From Anaerolineae bacterium (GTDB taxonomy: Bacteria > Chloroflexota > Anaerolineae > CG2-30-64-16): 39,131 nucleotides of DNA. Below, in pieces: positions 7,619-16,097 of the stretch. How positions within the stretch are numbered: position 1 is the first letter of the stretch; every line of letters starts with the position of its first letter. The DNA lies in contig JALOOB010000012.1 in NCBI GenBank assembly GCA_025454635.1, forward strand, positions 1 through 39,131, written 5' to 3'. The notes beneath the pieces were generated by a model. It was not told the origin of the DNA. It made no database searches and saw only the letters and a program-made list of their open reading frames with translations. Both the position numbers and the translations under genes were made by a program.

Positions 7619-8830
7619 GGGTGCTTCCCTCGCTCGGCAAGCCCGCAATACAGCGCCTCGATCTGCGGGAACTTCTTCTCCCACGTGTGCTCCGCGTGGA
7701 CCTTCGCGCGGCCGGCTTCGCCCATCGCCGCGCGCCGCGCCGGATCGTCCAGCAGCGACCCCAGCGCGGCAGCCAGTTGCGCCGGATCGCCGAACGGAAC
7801 GAGCAACCCGTCGACCCCGTCTCGGATCACGTCCATCACGCCCCACGTTCGCGCGCCGATGACAGGCTTGCCATACAGCCACGCTTCCAGGTAGACGATG
7901 CCGAAGGAATCGGTCCGGCTCGGCATCGCGAAGATGTCCGCCGCGGCGAGCAGGTCGCGCTTCTCCTCGTCCGAGATGGGGCCTAGCACGCGCACGCGCC
8001 GCCTGTCTGCCTCGGGCAGGGCGTTCATGAACGCGGCGAACTCCGGCATCACCGCGCCCGCCAGCGCTATATCCACATCACGGCCTTCGCGCCACAGCAT
8101 GCGGACGGCGTCGACCAGATGAGTCGTGCCTTTGTCCGCCATCATGGCCGACAAGGACACGACGAGCGGTCCGCGCGTGCCATGCTTCGCCCGAAACGCC
8201 TCGCCATCGCCGCCGAGCACTGCGCCCGGCTCCACGGCGGAGCCTATGACAGCGATGCGACGGGGATCCGCGCCGGCCGCCGCGTAGAAATCGCGCTCGG
8301 CTGGCGTCATGGCAACGACGCAGTCCGCCTCCCGCGCGAGCGCCACCTGGTGTCGCATCGTGTAAAAGCGGCTCAACTCGTCCGCGCCCGGCCGCGCGCC
8401 CGCGCCAAGGTGCGTCAGCGGAGCAGATGGTGGTGGTGCCGACGACATCAAATCGCTCGGGGGTCTTGGCAAGCCAGGCTTCGAGTTCGGGCACGCGCGG
8501 GGTGATCTGCGCGCCCCTGCGGGCCAGGCCGGTGGGCAGGCGCAGCGCGGATGCGAGCCACAACAGCCGGCGCACGCCCGCATAGGCCAGCCCGGGCGCG
8601 GGCAGATGCCGCACGGGAAAGCGCAGGACGCGCGCGCCGTCGATTTCGGCCTCGCGCTCGGCGATGCGTTTGCCCGACGGGTTCCAGAACAACTCAATGT
8701 CGAAGGCGTCTGTTGTGAGGATCGTGACCGAGTGGCCGGCGCGAACGAGGCGGCGCGAGATGTGAGCAAGGTGCTCCTCTGCGCCGCCCCGCGCGGGAAG
8801 GTATCGTTGAGAAATGTGGAGTACGCGCAT
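7606..8830 (-). pseudogene. Glycosyltransferase family 4, frameshifted
   Basis: Two overlapping reading frames together make one GT4 enzyme of about 407 residues. The first frame starts at ATG 8830 (MRVLHISQRYLPARGGAEEH) and is homologous until about FDVVGTTTI. The second frame carries the rest: LTHLGAGARPGADELSRFY, VVSLSAMMADKGTTHLVDAV and the donor-site segment RTDSFGIVYLEAW. The switch lies between about 8440 and 8410, near the (ACC)3 run. It corresponds to one extra base, or two missing, in the coding strand. The first Glu of the E-x7-E motif is Asp here. Everything else looks intact, so either a very recent inactivation or an assembly error is likely. The start lies 13 bases after the upstream stop, and the end overlaps the next GT4 by 13 bases. 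Confidence 0.8.
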
Positions 8831-8843
8831 CTGCGCGATTGTA

Positions 8844-11800
8844 CTACTTCTGAACAGTCAGCGGCAAGAAGACCAGGTTCACCTTGTTGATCATCCTGAC
8901 ACTTATGGTCACCTTCGTGTCGTCAATCGTCGCTCCGCTGGCATCCTTCGCGGTGAGCCGCAGTGTGGCCGTATGGTTGCCCTCCGGCAACCTCCCCACG
9001 CTTACAATCACCGCGCCGGGCGTCTTGCCGCTCGTGGCGGACAACTTCACCCAGTCAGCCGACGGGCTTGCCGTCCAGTTTAGCTGAGCGCCCCCACTCT
9101 CGATTTTGATCTTCTGCGGCGCCGGCGCCCGGTTCAGGCCGCCGAACATCGACAGCTCCGGCTTGGGAAGGGACAGCTCCAGGCCGGCCACACCGCGGCC
9201 GTCCGCCAACTCCAGGTCCATCGCGCTGCCGTCCGCCCAGTGGCCCCATGCGAGCGGCCCGGGCGCGGGCGCCGCACCCCCGGTCCATACTCCACCGAAC
9301 TTGTCCAGCAGGTAGTATCCTTTTTCGTCCTCAGTGAGCTCGAAGTCGCGCGCCCAGTCCTCATTGTTGTGGGCTGAGTAGTTCGGCTTGAGCGCGGGCG
9401 CATTCCCGCCCGCATGGACGTTGCCCCAGCGGTCGAGGACGTAGTAGCCCCTACCGTCGTGACGCAGTTTGATCTTGATGGCAATATCGCCCCCGAAGAC
9501 CGGCGTCGCAGGGTTCAGGGCGGGCGCGGCGCCGGAAGGATAGACCCGTCCGTTGCCGTCGAGCGTATACACGCCCGTGTAATCCCGGGTCAGCGCAAAC
9601 GACCGCACGCGCGGATCGCCGAACACCGGTGGCGGAGGATTGATAAAGGGTGCGTCGGAGAGCGTCGCGCCACTCGTGGCGCGTAAGTTGCCGTATTGAT
9701 CCATCACCAGCACATCTTCGCCGTCAGGACCGAGCACCATCTCGACCTCCGGCCGCGTGCCGATGCTCCCGATGTTCGGGGCGCTCCCGGCCCACATAAA
9801 GTAGGCTTCTTCGTCGAGAAGGTAGTAACCGCGACGATCTTTCGTCAAGCCGAAAGCGCGCGCTCGGTGCCACCATACCTCCACACCGGGGGGTGGGATA
9901 TTATAGCGGGCATCGCTGGCGTAGACTCCGCCTCCGGGCGCTGCGCGCAAGGCAAACAGGAGCGGCGCCGAGCCAACTTTGACCTCCAGCGCTACGGCCC
10001 GGCCAAACTGGTGGCCGTCACCGCGCATCATGCGCCAGCGCATTTCATAGAAACCCGTCTGGCCGGGCGCAGTGATATCGAACGCGAACGTGACCTGCTC
10101 TCCCGGCGCAACGGACGTTCCCCCTGGCAGCGGCACCCGATCCGCGCCGTAGAAGTCCCGATCTGCCGCAAGAGCATAACCTCCGCCGCTGGTCCAGGTC
10201 GAACTGCCGTTGTTCCGCAGCGTGATCTCCACCCGCGCCGACTGCCCGGGCCGGAGCAGCTCCGGCACAGAGCGGTCCAGGATAACCGCATCATCCGGCA
10301 TCGCGCAGGGCCGCAGCCCTGAGCGATTTGTGTTTCGCTTGAGTTTGGACCAATCCGCGTCGAGACCCTGCGCGCGTGACCCATTGAGGGGCCAGACGTA
10401 GACCGTCCCGCGACCACCGCCTTCGCCACCTTCGGCGCCCGCGGCCACAAGTTCCAGCTTGCCGTCACCGTTGACATCTGCGATGCCCGGCGGCGCGTCG
10501 ATGGTGTAGTTGGCGAAGAAGGTTGGCTTCTTGTCCGGGTTGCTGCCCGCGCCATCCCACGTCATCTGCCGGCCCACCGAGTCCAACTCGGTCACTTCCC
10601 AGCCGTAGTTGGTGAAGATCTCCGGCTTGCCATCGCCGTTGGCGTCGGCCACGATGGGCGAATGAACCGGATAAGAGGCGCCCATGTAGTTGCGCGGGGT
10701 GACCGGGAATCCGGGCGCAGGCTGCCCGTTGCTCGTCCACGCATACAGACGCTGATCCCAGCTTCCGACAATCACCTCAGGTCGCCCGTCCCGATTCAGG
10801 TCGGCGATGGCCGGTGAGCCGGTCACATGGTGGCCGGTGGAGACGGGCCAACCGGGCAACGGCTGGCCAAAGCGGTTAACTGCATGGACCTTGTAACCTG
10901 CCGGGCCATGATCGTAGAACGAGCCGCCGCCGATGACGATGTCGAGGAAGCCGTCGCCATCGAGGTCGGTAAGCGCCGGCATCGACTCAAAGTTCTCGGG
11001 CATATAGATCGGGAAGCCCGGGAACGGCGTGCCGTCGTGACGGAAGACGTACAGCGCGCCGCCGTCGATCGAGCCGAAGTAGGGGTTGTGATGCGAGTCG
11101 ACGCCGATGACGACTTCCAACAAACCGTCATGGTCGAGGTCGCCCACGGATGGCGACGACCAGACCGTGTCGAACACGTGCTTCGGCCAACCCTTGACCC
11201 AGGCGCCGTCGTGGTGCCACGCGTACACGCGGTGATCCCACGAGCCGGCGATGATCTCAAGATCACCGTCGTTGTCCAGGTCCGCGACCGCAGGGGGCGT
11301 CCCGATGCCTTCCGTGTGCGTGTCCCGGTACTTCTCGAAGGTCATCTGCGGCCAGCCCGGCTTGAGTTTGCCGTCGTGCGTCAGCACGACCATGCCGCCG
11401 TTCTGGTTCGCGGTTGGAACCTCGCCGACCGGAACAATGACCTCGTTCCAGCCGTCGCGGTCGAGATCGGCAATCGCAGGCGCGCCACGGATGGTCGTGC
11501 CGCTGGGAGTGTGAGCGAGCGCGTTGAGCGCAGCGGCGGTGTCGAAATTCCAGAGCACGGTGCCCGCGGCGGTGTCGGGCTTGATCGCGACGACACGCCC
11601 GTCGACAGAACCGATTACGATCTCCTGATACGGGTCGTGATCCAGATCCGCGATTGCAGGCGAAGCGAACTGCACTCGCCCTGCGTTAGCAACCGCTTTG
11701 ACGAGGTACGCGACGCGATTGAGGCTGCCGTCAGGCTCCCCGGCGGCCGGCGATGCGGCCAGGGGCTGCGGCAGCAGGAGGGAAACGACGATGAGTGTTA

Positions 11801-11873
11801 TCGTGGGCAACAAGGCTCGCAACGAAACTCGACGGGTTCTGTTTGCAGAACTTGGGTTCATTGTGGGCTGCAT
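8844..11873 (-). CDS. Secreted FG-GAP beta-propeller protein with Ig-like, second-repeat and BACON domains
   Basis: A 1009-residue exported protein. A signal peptide spans about residues 13-40 (hydrophobic core LLPTITLIVVSLLLP, then AASPAAG). Residues 70-500 hold eight FG-GAP/VCBS repeats with Ca-binding loops such as DLDRDGWNE, DLDNDGDLE, DLDGDGFLD and DVNGDGKLE at about 55-residue spacing, a probable beta-propeller. Residues 530-635 form an Ig-like domain (RPGQSARVEITLRNNGSSTW). Residues 640-895 contain a second repeat class with GYYLLD or GYYVLDRWGNVHAGG units. Residues 905-993 resemble a BACON domain (NWTASPSADWVKLSATSGK). The protein ends VNLVFLPLTVQK, a possible surface-sorting tail. 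It is likely a cell-surface carbohydrate- or protein-binding protein. No strong ribosome site precedes ATG 11873; ATG 11861 is an alternative. It probably leads the transcript of the two GT4 genes downstream. Confidence 0.88.
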   Translation of the reverse strand: MQPTMNPSSANRTRRVSLRALLPTITLIVVSLLLPQPLAASPAAGEPDGSLNRVAYLVKAVANAGRVQFASPAIADLDHDPYQEIVIGSVDGRVVAIKPDTAAGTVLWNFDTAAALNALAHTPSGTTIRGAPAIADLDRDGWNEVIVPVGEVPTANQNGGMVVLTHDGKLKPGWPQMTFEKYRDTHTEGIGTPPAVADLDNDGDLEIIAGSWDHRVYAWHHDGAWVKGWPKHVFDTVWSSPSVGDLDHDGLLEVVIGVDSHHNPYFGSIDGGALYVFRHDGTPFPGFPIYMPENFESMPALTDLDGDGFLDIVIGGGSFYDHGPAGYKVHAVNRFGQPLPGWPVSTGHHVTGSPAIADLNRDGRPEVIVGSWDQRLYAWTSNGQPAPGFPVTPRNYMGASYPVHSPIVADANGDGKPEIFTNYGWEVTELDSVGRQMTWDGAGSNPDKKPTFFANYTIDAPPGIADVNGDGKLELVAAGAEGGEGGGRGTVYVWPLNGSRAQGLDADWSKLKRNTNRSGLRPCAMPDDAVILDRSVPELLRPGQSARVEITLRNNGSSTWTSGGGYALAADRDFYGADRVPLPGGTSVAPGEQVTFAFDITAPGQTGFYEMRWRMMRGDGHQFGRAVALEVKVGSAPLLFALRAAPGGGVYASDARYNIPPPGVEVWWHRARAFGLTKDRRGYYLLDEEAYFMWAGSAPNIGSIGTRPEVEMVLGPDGEDVLVMDQYGNLRATSGATLSDAPFINPPPPVFGDPRVRSFALTRDYTGVYTLDGNGRVYPSGAAPALNPATPVFGGDIAIKIKLRHDGRGYYVLDRWGNVHAGGNAPALKPNYSAHNNEDWARDFELTEDEKGYYLLDKFGGVWTGGAAPAPGPLAWGHWADGSAMDLELADGRGVAGLELSLPKPELSMFGGLNRAPAPQKIKIESGGAQLNWTASPSADWVKLSATSGKTPGAVIVSVGRLPEGNHTATLRLTAKDASGATIDDTKVTISVRMINKVNLVFLPLTVQK

Positions 11874-12063
11874 CCATTGAAGGAGTCGCCGCGCAAGCAG
11901 AAGCAGGCCAAACTATCCGGGCCTTCTCTGATACCGACTTCATGAGCAGAAAACGCGCAATGCGCGAGGCGGACCGGCGTTTGCAGAGCCGGCGCATGAA
12001 GAAGAATATTACGCGGCGCTAGGTAGTTTTACTATAACCGACAACGGATGAAATCCAAAACCG
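11874..12063. other. 190-base intergenic region upstream of the propeller-protein gene
   Basis: This is the longest non-coding gap in the minus-strand glycan locus and is more AT-rich at 12007-12060. On the minus strand TATAGT (12029-12034) resembles a -10 box, but no clear -35 box lies at the right distance. A promoter for the propeller-protein gene is expected here, though not proven by sequence. No terminator-like hairpin was seen for the upstream GT4 gene. Confidence 0.3.
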
Positions 12064-13257
12064 TTACGGAAAGCACGCAAGCTGAGTGAACCAATGAACA
12101 AATCGGTCTTCCAGCGTTTCCCAGCGGTATTCGCGCTGAACGTATGCTTGCCCATTCCGGCCCAGTTCGCTTGCAAGCTCAGGCCGCGCGGCGAGGAGCG
12201 AGAGCAACGCGCGGAACTCGGGGTAGTTGTAGTAGTAGAACCCGGCGTTGCTGCGCGCGCAATGGCCTTGCAGCACGTCGCACTGCCCGTTCACCAGGAC
12301 CGGCGCGCCGAGCGCAAAGGCTTCGAGCGCGACGATGGACAGGCTTTCCACGGGTGACGGCAGGACCACCGCCGCGGCCCGCGCCATCAACTCATACGGC
12401 TCCTCGGCAAGGAACCCGAGCGGCACGATGTCCGGGTGCTGCGGGACCGGCATTGTCACGCCGCCAACGAGCACCAGCTTATGCGGACAGTCCGTCTCCG
12501 ACTTAAAACGCAAAAAGTGGGCGAATAATTCATCGCACCCTTTGCTCGGATCGACGCGGCCGACATAGATGATGTACGGCGCGCCGCCGGTGACGGAGTC
12601 CGCTTCAGGCGCGGCGGCACGCGCCTGCTCGCCGATTTGCGCCAGCCGCGCAGTGTCCACGCCGCTGCCGAACACCCGGCCGGGAATATGCTCGTTACGG
12701 AACGTCCGGTGAATCAGGTCGCGCTCTTCCGGCGAGTTGAAGATGAACGCCTTGGGGAGGTGAAAAAGCGGACGGTAGATGCCCAGACGCAGCCATTGGT
12801 CATCGTGCGCATTGGCGAGCAGCACTGCGCGTCGCGGCGCGAGTTGTAGCCCCACATAGGTGGTCGCATAGAGATACGTGGAGAACAGAAGCGCATCGTA
12901 GCGGTCGCCCTCGGCTTCGAGGAAACGAAACAACTCCGGCGTGTCCGGCCCCTGCAATTCCATCCAGCGAACTTCATCGAAGTAGGAGTGCGGCCCGGCG
13001 AGCAGCCTGGCGCTAAATGCGTCAAACTCGCGCATGTCGCGTTCGCGCTGCGCAGGAAAACGCCGCACAGGGATGTCGTTCACGGCGTCGGCGCCGGGCC
13101 GGTAGACGTTGCGCCAGGTGTGGTAATCCTGCGCGCACGTCGTGATAATCTCCACGTCCATGTGGCGCGCCATGCGCTCGGCTATCTGGCGGCATTGCAT
13201 TTCCGCGCCGCCGTTCACCTCCAGCCCGTACCGCTGAACAACGATCCCCAGGCGCAT
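12064..13257 (-). CDS. Glycosyltransferase family 4
   Basis: A 397-residue GT-B enzyme. The acceptor domain opens MRLGIVVQRYGLEVNGGAEM, with the GGAEMQCRQIAERM helix typical of GT4. A distinctive middle segment contains LLFSTYLYATTYVGLQ and NAHDDQWLRLGIYRPLF. The donor domain starts near residue 225 with YVGRVDPSKGCDELFAHF and ends with the E-x7-E element VESLSIVALEAF followed by VLVNGQCDVLQGHC. The same architecture, including the TxYLYxTTY segment and the final GQC/GGC loop, recurs in the GT4 at 14869-16092, so the two are paralogues. It starts three bases after the upstream stop, without a clear ribosome site, which suggests coupling. Donor and acceptor are unknown. Confidence 0.88.
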   Translation of the reverse strand: MRLGIVVQRYGLEVNGGAEMQCRQIAERMARHMDVEIITTCAQDYHTWRNVYRPGADAVNDIPVRRFPAQRERDMREFDAFSARLLAGPHSYFDEVRWMELQGPDTPELFRFLEAEGDRYDALLFSTYLYATTYVGLQLAPRRAVLLANAHDDQWLRLGIYRPLFHLPKAFIFNSPEERDLIHRTFRNEHIPGRVFGSGVDTARLAQIGEQARAAAPEADSVTGGAPYIIYVGRVDPSKGCDELFAHFLRFKSETDCPHKLVLVGGVTMPVPQHPDIVPLGFLAEEPYELMARAAAVVLPSPVESLSIVALEAFALGAPVLVNGQCDVLQGHCARSNAGFYYYNYPEFRALLSLLAARPELASELGRNGQAYVQREYRWETLEDRFVHWFTQLACFP

Positions 13258-13260
13258 AAG

Positions 13261-14394
13261 CTACTGCTGGGGCTCGGGCGCCGGAGCAAAGCTCTTCACC
13301 GCTTCGATGGCCGGATGCGCGCTCTGCCCTTGATGGGCCGCGGCCAGATCCGTCATCAGCTTGCCCACATTCTCCAGCAGCGCCTCGTCGGTGAACCAAC
13401 TGGACCGCTTCAACGCGTTCTCCTGCAGCGTCTGATATGCCGAGGCATTGTCCCACACGTCGCTGATCATGCGCCCCGCGCTTACGGGATCGGTCTTGTC
13501 GATCAACACGCCCGCATCGCCAACGTTCTCGGGCAGCGGCACCGCGCCCGCGTTGATCACCGGCAGCCGGAAGAACATGGCTTCGCCGGTGGGCACACAG
13601 CAATTCTCCCACTCCGAGAGACTCACCAGGAACTTGGCATGGCGGTAGAGGCTCGTCAGCATCGCGCGGTTGCTGATCTTGTCGGTCATCCGCACGCGCT
13701 CCGCAACGCCCAGCCGCTTGATCTCATCGCGCACCTGCTGCACGTACCCCGGCAGCACGTCGTGCCCGCCGACGAGGAACAGACACGCGTCGGGCCGGTG
13801 CTTGTGGACCTCCCCGAACACGCGAATAATCGAGAGCACGTCCTTCTGCGGCACGATCCGGCCGACGAAAAGAATGTACTCCAGCCGGCTGAGCATCTCC
13901 GAAAGCTCCCGGTCTTCCTCGATGCCGAAAAAGGCGGTGTCGACCGGCAGCCGCACCTTGGAGAAGTTGGTGTAGCCCGCTTCCTCGAGGTCCCATCGCC
14001 CGTTCTCCGCGTGATAGACGCACCAGTCGAAGACCGAGGCGTACTTCGGCAGCGCGTCGATCGCGGTCTGGCACAGGGCGGCCATCTTCGGGTCGAAATC
14101 GATCGACAGGTGCGGCGGCGCGACCCCGTGATAATCCATGATCTTGAAGTCAGTGCTCTTGTCGAGCGCCGTGAAGTTCTCGCTCCAGATGGAGTAATGG
14201 AAATACAAGATGTCCTGGCCGGTCGGCCGGTATGCGCTCGTCGGCCTTGCATCGTGCTTGAACGCGGGGTCAATATGGTCGGCATACAGCCGCACGCTCA
14301 CGCCGAGCTTGCGGAAGACTCGCTGCAAACTGACCGCGTAATTTCCGATCGCGTCTCCGGTCGTCAGCACCGGCGTCATCATGTGGATACGCAT
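13261..14394 (-). CDS. Glycosyltransferase family 4 (paired with coiled-coil gene 14400-14876)
   Basis: A 377-residue GT-B enzyme of a divergent GT4 type. The N-terminus MRIHMMTPVLTTGDAIGNYA contains the GDAIGN turn in place of GGxE. Residues 80-110 hold YFHYSIWSENFTAL and IMDYHGVAPP, a pattern of GT4 enzymes that act on lipid-linked acceptors. The donor domain begins near 205 with FVGRIVPQKDVLSIIRVF, and the E-x7-E motif lies in SEWENCCVPTGEAMFF. The C-terminal 20 residues are Pro/Ala-rich. It lies five bases downstream of a small coiled-coil gene, the third instance of this arrangement in the locus. A GAGG-containing ribosome site precedes ATG 14394. The sugar specificity cannot be read from sequence. 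Confidence 0.87.
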   Translation of the reverse strand: MRIHMMTPVLTTGDAIGNYAVSLQRVFRKLGVSVRLYADHIDPAFKHDARPTSAYRPTGQDILYFHYSIWSENFTALDKSTDFKIMDYHGVAPPHLSIDFDPKMAALCQTAIDALPKYASVFDWCVYHAENGRWDLEEAGYTNFSKVRLPVDTAFFGIEEDRELSEMLSRLEYILFVGRIVPQKDVLSIIRVFGEVHKHRPDACLFLVGGHDVLPGYVQQVRDEIKRLGVAERVRMTDKISNRAMLTSLYRHAKFLVSLSEWENCCVPTGEAMFFRLPVINAGAVPLPENVGDAGVLIDKTDPVSAGRMISDVWDNASAYQTLQENALKRSSWFTDEALLENVGKLMTDLAAAHQGQSAHPAIEAVKSFAPAPEPQQ

Positions 14395-14399
14395 AAAAC

Positions 14400-14876
14400 C
14401 TAACCTCGTCTCGTCGGGGCCGCAGCCGGCGCTTCGCCGGCCGCTTCGAGCGCGGCCAACCGCGCCTCGAGGCTTGCCACCTGAGCCTCCAATGCCGCCA
14501 CCCGCGCCTCGGCAGTCGCCAGCGCCTCAACTGCGGTCACCGTTTCCCGGTTGAAGCGGCCCTGCGCCTGCGCGAACCGCGACAGATAGTACACCACCAA
14601 CCGATGGAATTCGAGCCGGACGCGATCCAGCAGCCCGCCAATCACGGGCACCCCCGCCGGCGTCAGTTGCGGCCCCGTCACCATCGCGGCCACGCTCGCT
14701 TCCGCTTCTCGCAGTCGGTCGACGAAGCGCGGGTCCGGTTCCACCTGCCCTGTGCGAGCCACGCGCTGCGGCCGGCCCGCGCTCTCCCCCAGGTGCGCGC
14801 GCACCTGCCGCATGATCGACTCCACGTCGGGCGCGGCCGGATCGTACTCGATCCGGCTCACGATGTCATCACCCAT
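14400..14876 (-). CDS. Small glycosyltransferase-associated coiled-coil protein (paralogue 1)
   Basis: A 158-residue soluble protein with no enzyme motif. Residues 16-29 (DVESIMRQVRAHLG) form a short amphipathic helix like the N-terminal tags I recall on some polysaccharide-cluster enzymes. Residues 69-110 are a conserved block: LTPAGVPVIGGLLDRVR, then HRLVVYYLSRFAQAQGRFNR. Residues 108-147 form a coiled coil with Ala/Leu/Glu heptads (VAALEAQVASLEARLAALEA). The conserved block recurs in the products of 16098-16486 and 19844-20275. The gene overlaps the upstream GT4 by eight bases and is followed after five bases by another GT4. AAGGG upstream of ATG 14876 is the ribosome site. An adaptor or scaffold role for its partner GT4 is inference; no function is established. 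Confidence 0.8.
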   Translation of the reverse strand: MGDDIVSRIEYDPAAPDVESIMRQVRAHLGESAGRPQRVARTGQVEPDPRFVDRLREAEASVAAMVTGPQLTPAGVPVIGGLLDRVRLEFHRLVVYYLSRFAQAQGRFNRETVTAVEALATAEARVAALEAQVASLEARLAALEAAGEAPAAAPTRRG

Positions 14877-16092
14877 GGACCACCCTTGCCGCCTCCCGGC
14901 TCGTCCAGTACTCCTCGATCAACTCGCGATACCGCTTCACCATCGGCCCCCACGCGAAGTTCTGGCGCACGTACTCGGCGCCGTTCGCGCCGAGTCGACG
15001 CGCCAGTTGGGGCCGCGTGAGCAGCAGATCGAGACAAAGCTCGAACTCTGCGTAGCTCTCGAAGTAAAGCCCGCCGTTCGCCCGCGCCGCATGGTCGCGC
15101 GTCACCGCGCAGCCGCCGTGGACAAGGCACGGGGTCCCCGCGGCCCACGCCTCCATCACCACGAGCGAGAAGCTCTCATGGGTCGACGGTTGGCACAGGA
15201 CGGTTGCGGCCGCGTACGCGTCCCGCTTGTCCTGGAGCGACACGTACCCGAGGTCAATAACGCCTTCCCGGCCGGCTCCCACCGGCTGCCCGCCGCCGAT
15301 CAGGACGAGGTCGCAAACGCTCCCGCGTCGCTGCTGATACCGGCCCATAAAGTCGACCAGCAGCTCGACATTCTTCCCGGCATCCTTGCGTCCTGCGTAC
15401 AGGACGAACGGCCGAGTCAGCCCGTGCCGCGCCCGGAACCGCTCCCCGTCGTACGCAAAGTCGCTCTCCACTCCCTGCCCGACAACGACCGCCTGCGGCG
15501 CAGGACCACCCGTCAACGCTTCGAGCGTCCGCAACTCAGGCTCGCTCAGCATGAGCAGTCGCCGCGCGCTCGTCAGCATGGTCTGGATGCGCGGCAGCCG
15601 CGCGTATCCTTCGTCGTGGAGGCACGGGATCAGATAGGCGTCGCCCCCGCACGCGCGCATCCCGTCATAGGTCGTCCCGTAGAGATACGGTGTGAAGATA
15701 AACAGGTATTCGTCACGGTGGGCCGCAATGAAGTCCGTCATCGCAAGGCTGTTAATGTTGTTTTGGAGGAACGCGGCTTCCTCCTCCTGCGTGACCCGCC
15801 CCCCGGCCATTAGTTTGAGATTTGCCGCGTCGAACGCCGCCCGATCGCGCTTGCCCACCGCAAAGCGCCGGACAAGCACGCCGTTCTCGGTGTCTGGGCC
15901 GGCGGGCAGGACATTGCGTGACCAATCGGAGCGAAAATCAGGCACGCGGGTGGTCAGAACTTCCACCGGCAACCCGTCCGCGGCCAATCGCTCAGCGGTT
16001 TCGCGCGCAGCGGTCTCCGCGCCGCCCGTCGCAGCCGCGCCATACCACGGGGTAACGAACGCTGTCTTGCGCGCAGGACGCTCGCTCGCCAA
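14869..16092 (-). CDS. Glycosyltransferase family 4 (paired with coiled-coil gene 16098-16486)
   Basis: A 407-residue GT-B enzyme. The acceptor domain has FVTPWYGAAATGGAETAARE near residue 12 and the middle segment FTPYLYGTTYDGMRACGGD. The donor domain begins near 230 with YAGRKDAGKNVELLVDFM, and the E-x7-E motif is HESFSLVVMEAW, followed by LVHGGCAVTRDHAARANGG. It is paralogous to the GT4 at 12064-13257. The start is a TTG at 16092, since no in-frame ATG or GTG precedes the conserved region and GGAG lies eight bases upstream. It starts five bases after the restored stop of the coiled-coil gene and overlaps the next coiled-coil gene by eight bases. Confidence 0.86.
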   Translation of the reverse strand: MASERPARKTAFVTPWYGAAATGGAETAARETAERLAADGLPVEVLTTRVPDFRSDWSRNVLPAGPDTENGVLVRRFAVGKRDRAAFDAANLKLMAGGRVTQEEEAAFLQNNINSLAMTDFIAAHRDEYLFIFTPYLYGTTYDGMRACGGDAYLIPCLHDEGYARLPRIQTMLTSARRLLMLSEPELRTLEALTGGPAPQAVVVGQGVESDFAYDGERFRARHGLTRPFVLYAGRKDAGKNVELLVDFMGRYQQRRGSVCDLVLIGGGQPVGAGREGVIDLGYVSLQDKRDAYAAATVLCQPSTHESFSLVVMEAWAAGTPCLVHGGCAVTRDHAARANGGLYFESYAEFELCLDLLLTRPQLARRLGANGAEYVRQNFAWGPMVKRYRELIEEYWTSREAARVVHG

Positions 16093-16097
16093 CGCGG

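Noticed and set aside
8425-8439. (ACC)3 run as a phase-variable switch in the GT4 gene
   Set aside because: Gain or loss of a 3-base unit would not change frame, and the run is too short for frequent slippage.
10827-11945. Plus-strand reading frame of 372 codons
   Set aside because: Antisense to the calcium-loop repeats of the propeller gene. The repeated GAC/GGC codons read backwards give Val/Asp-rich pseudo-repeats.
12988-14403. Plus-strand reading frame of 471 codons across two GT4 genes
   Set aside because: It spans the boundary of two well-supported minus-strand enzymes and has shadow-type composition.
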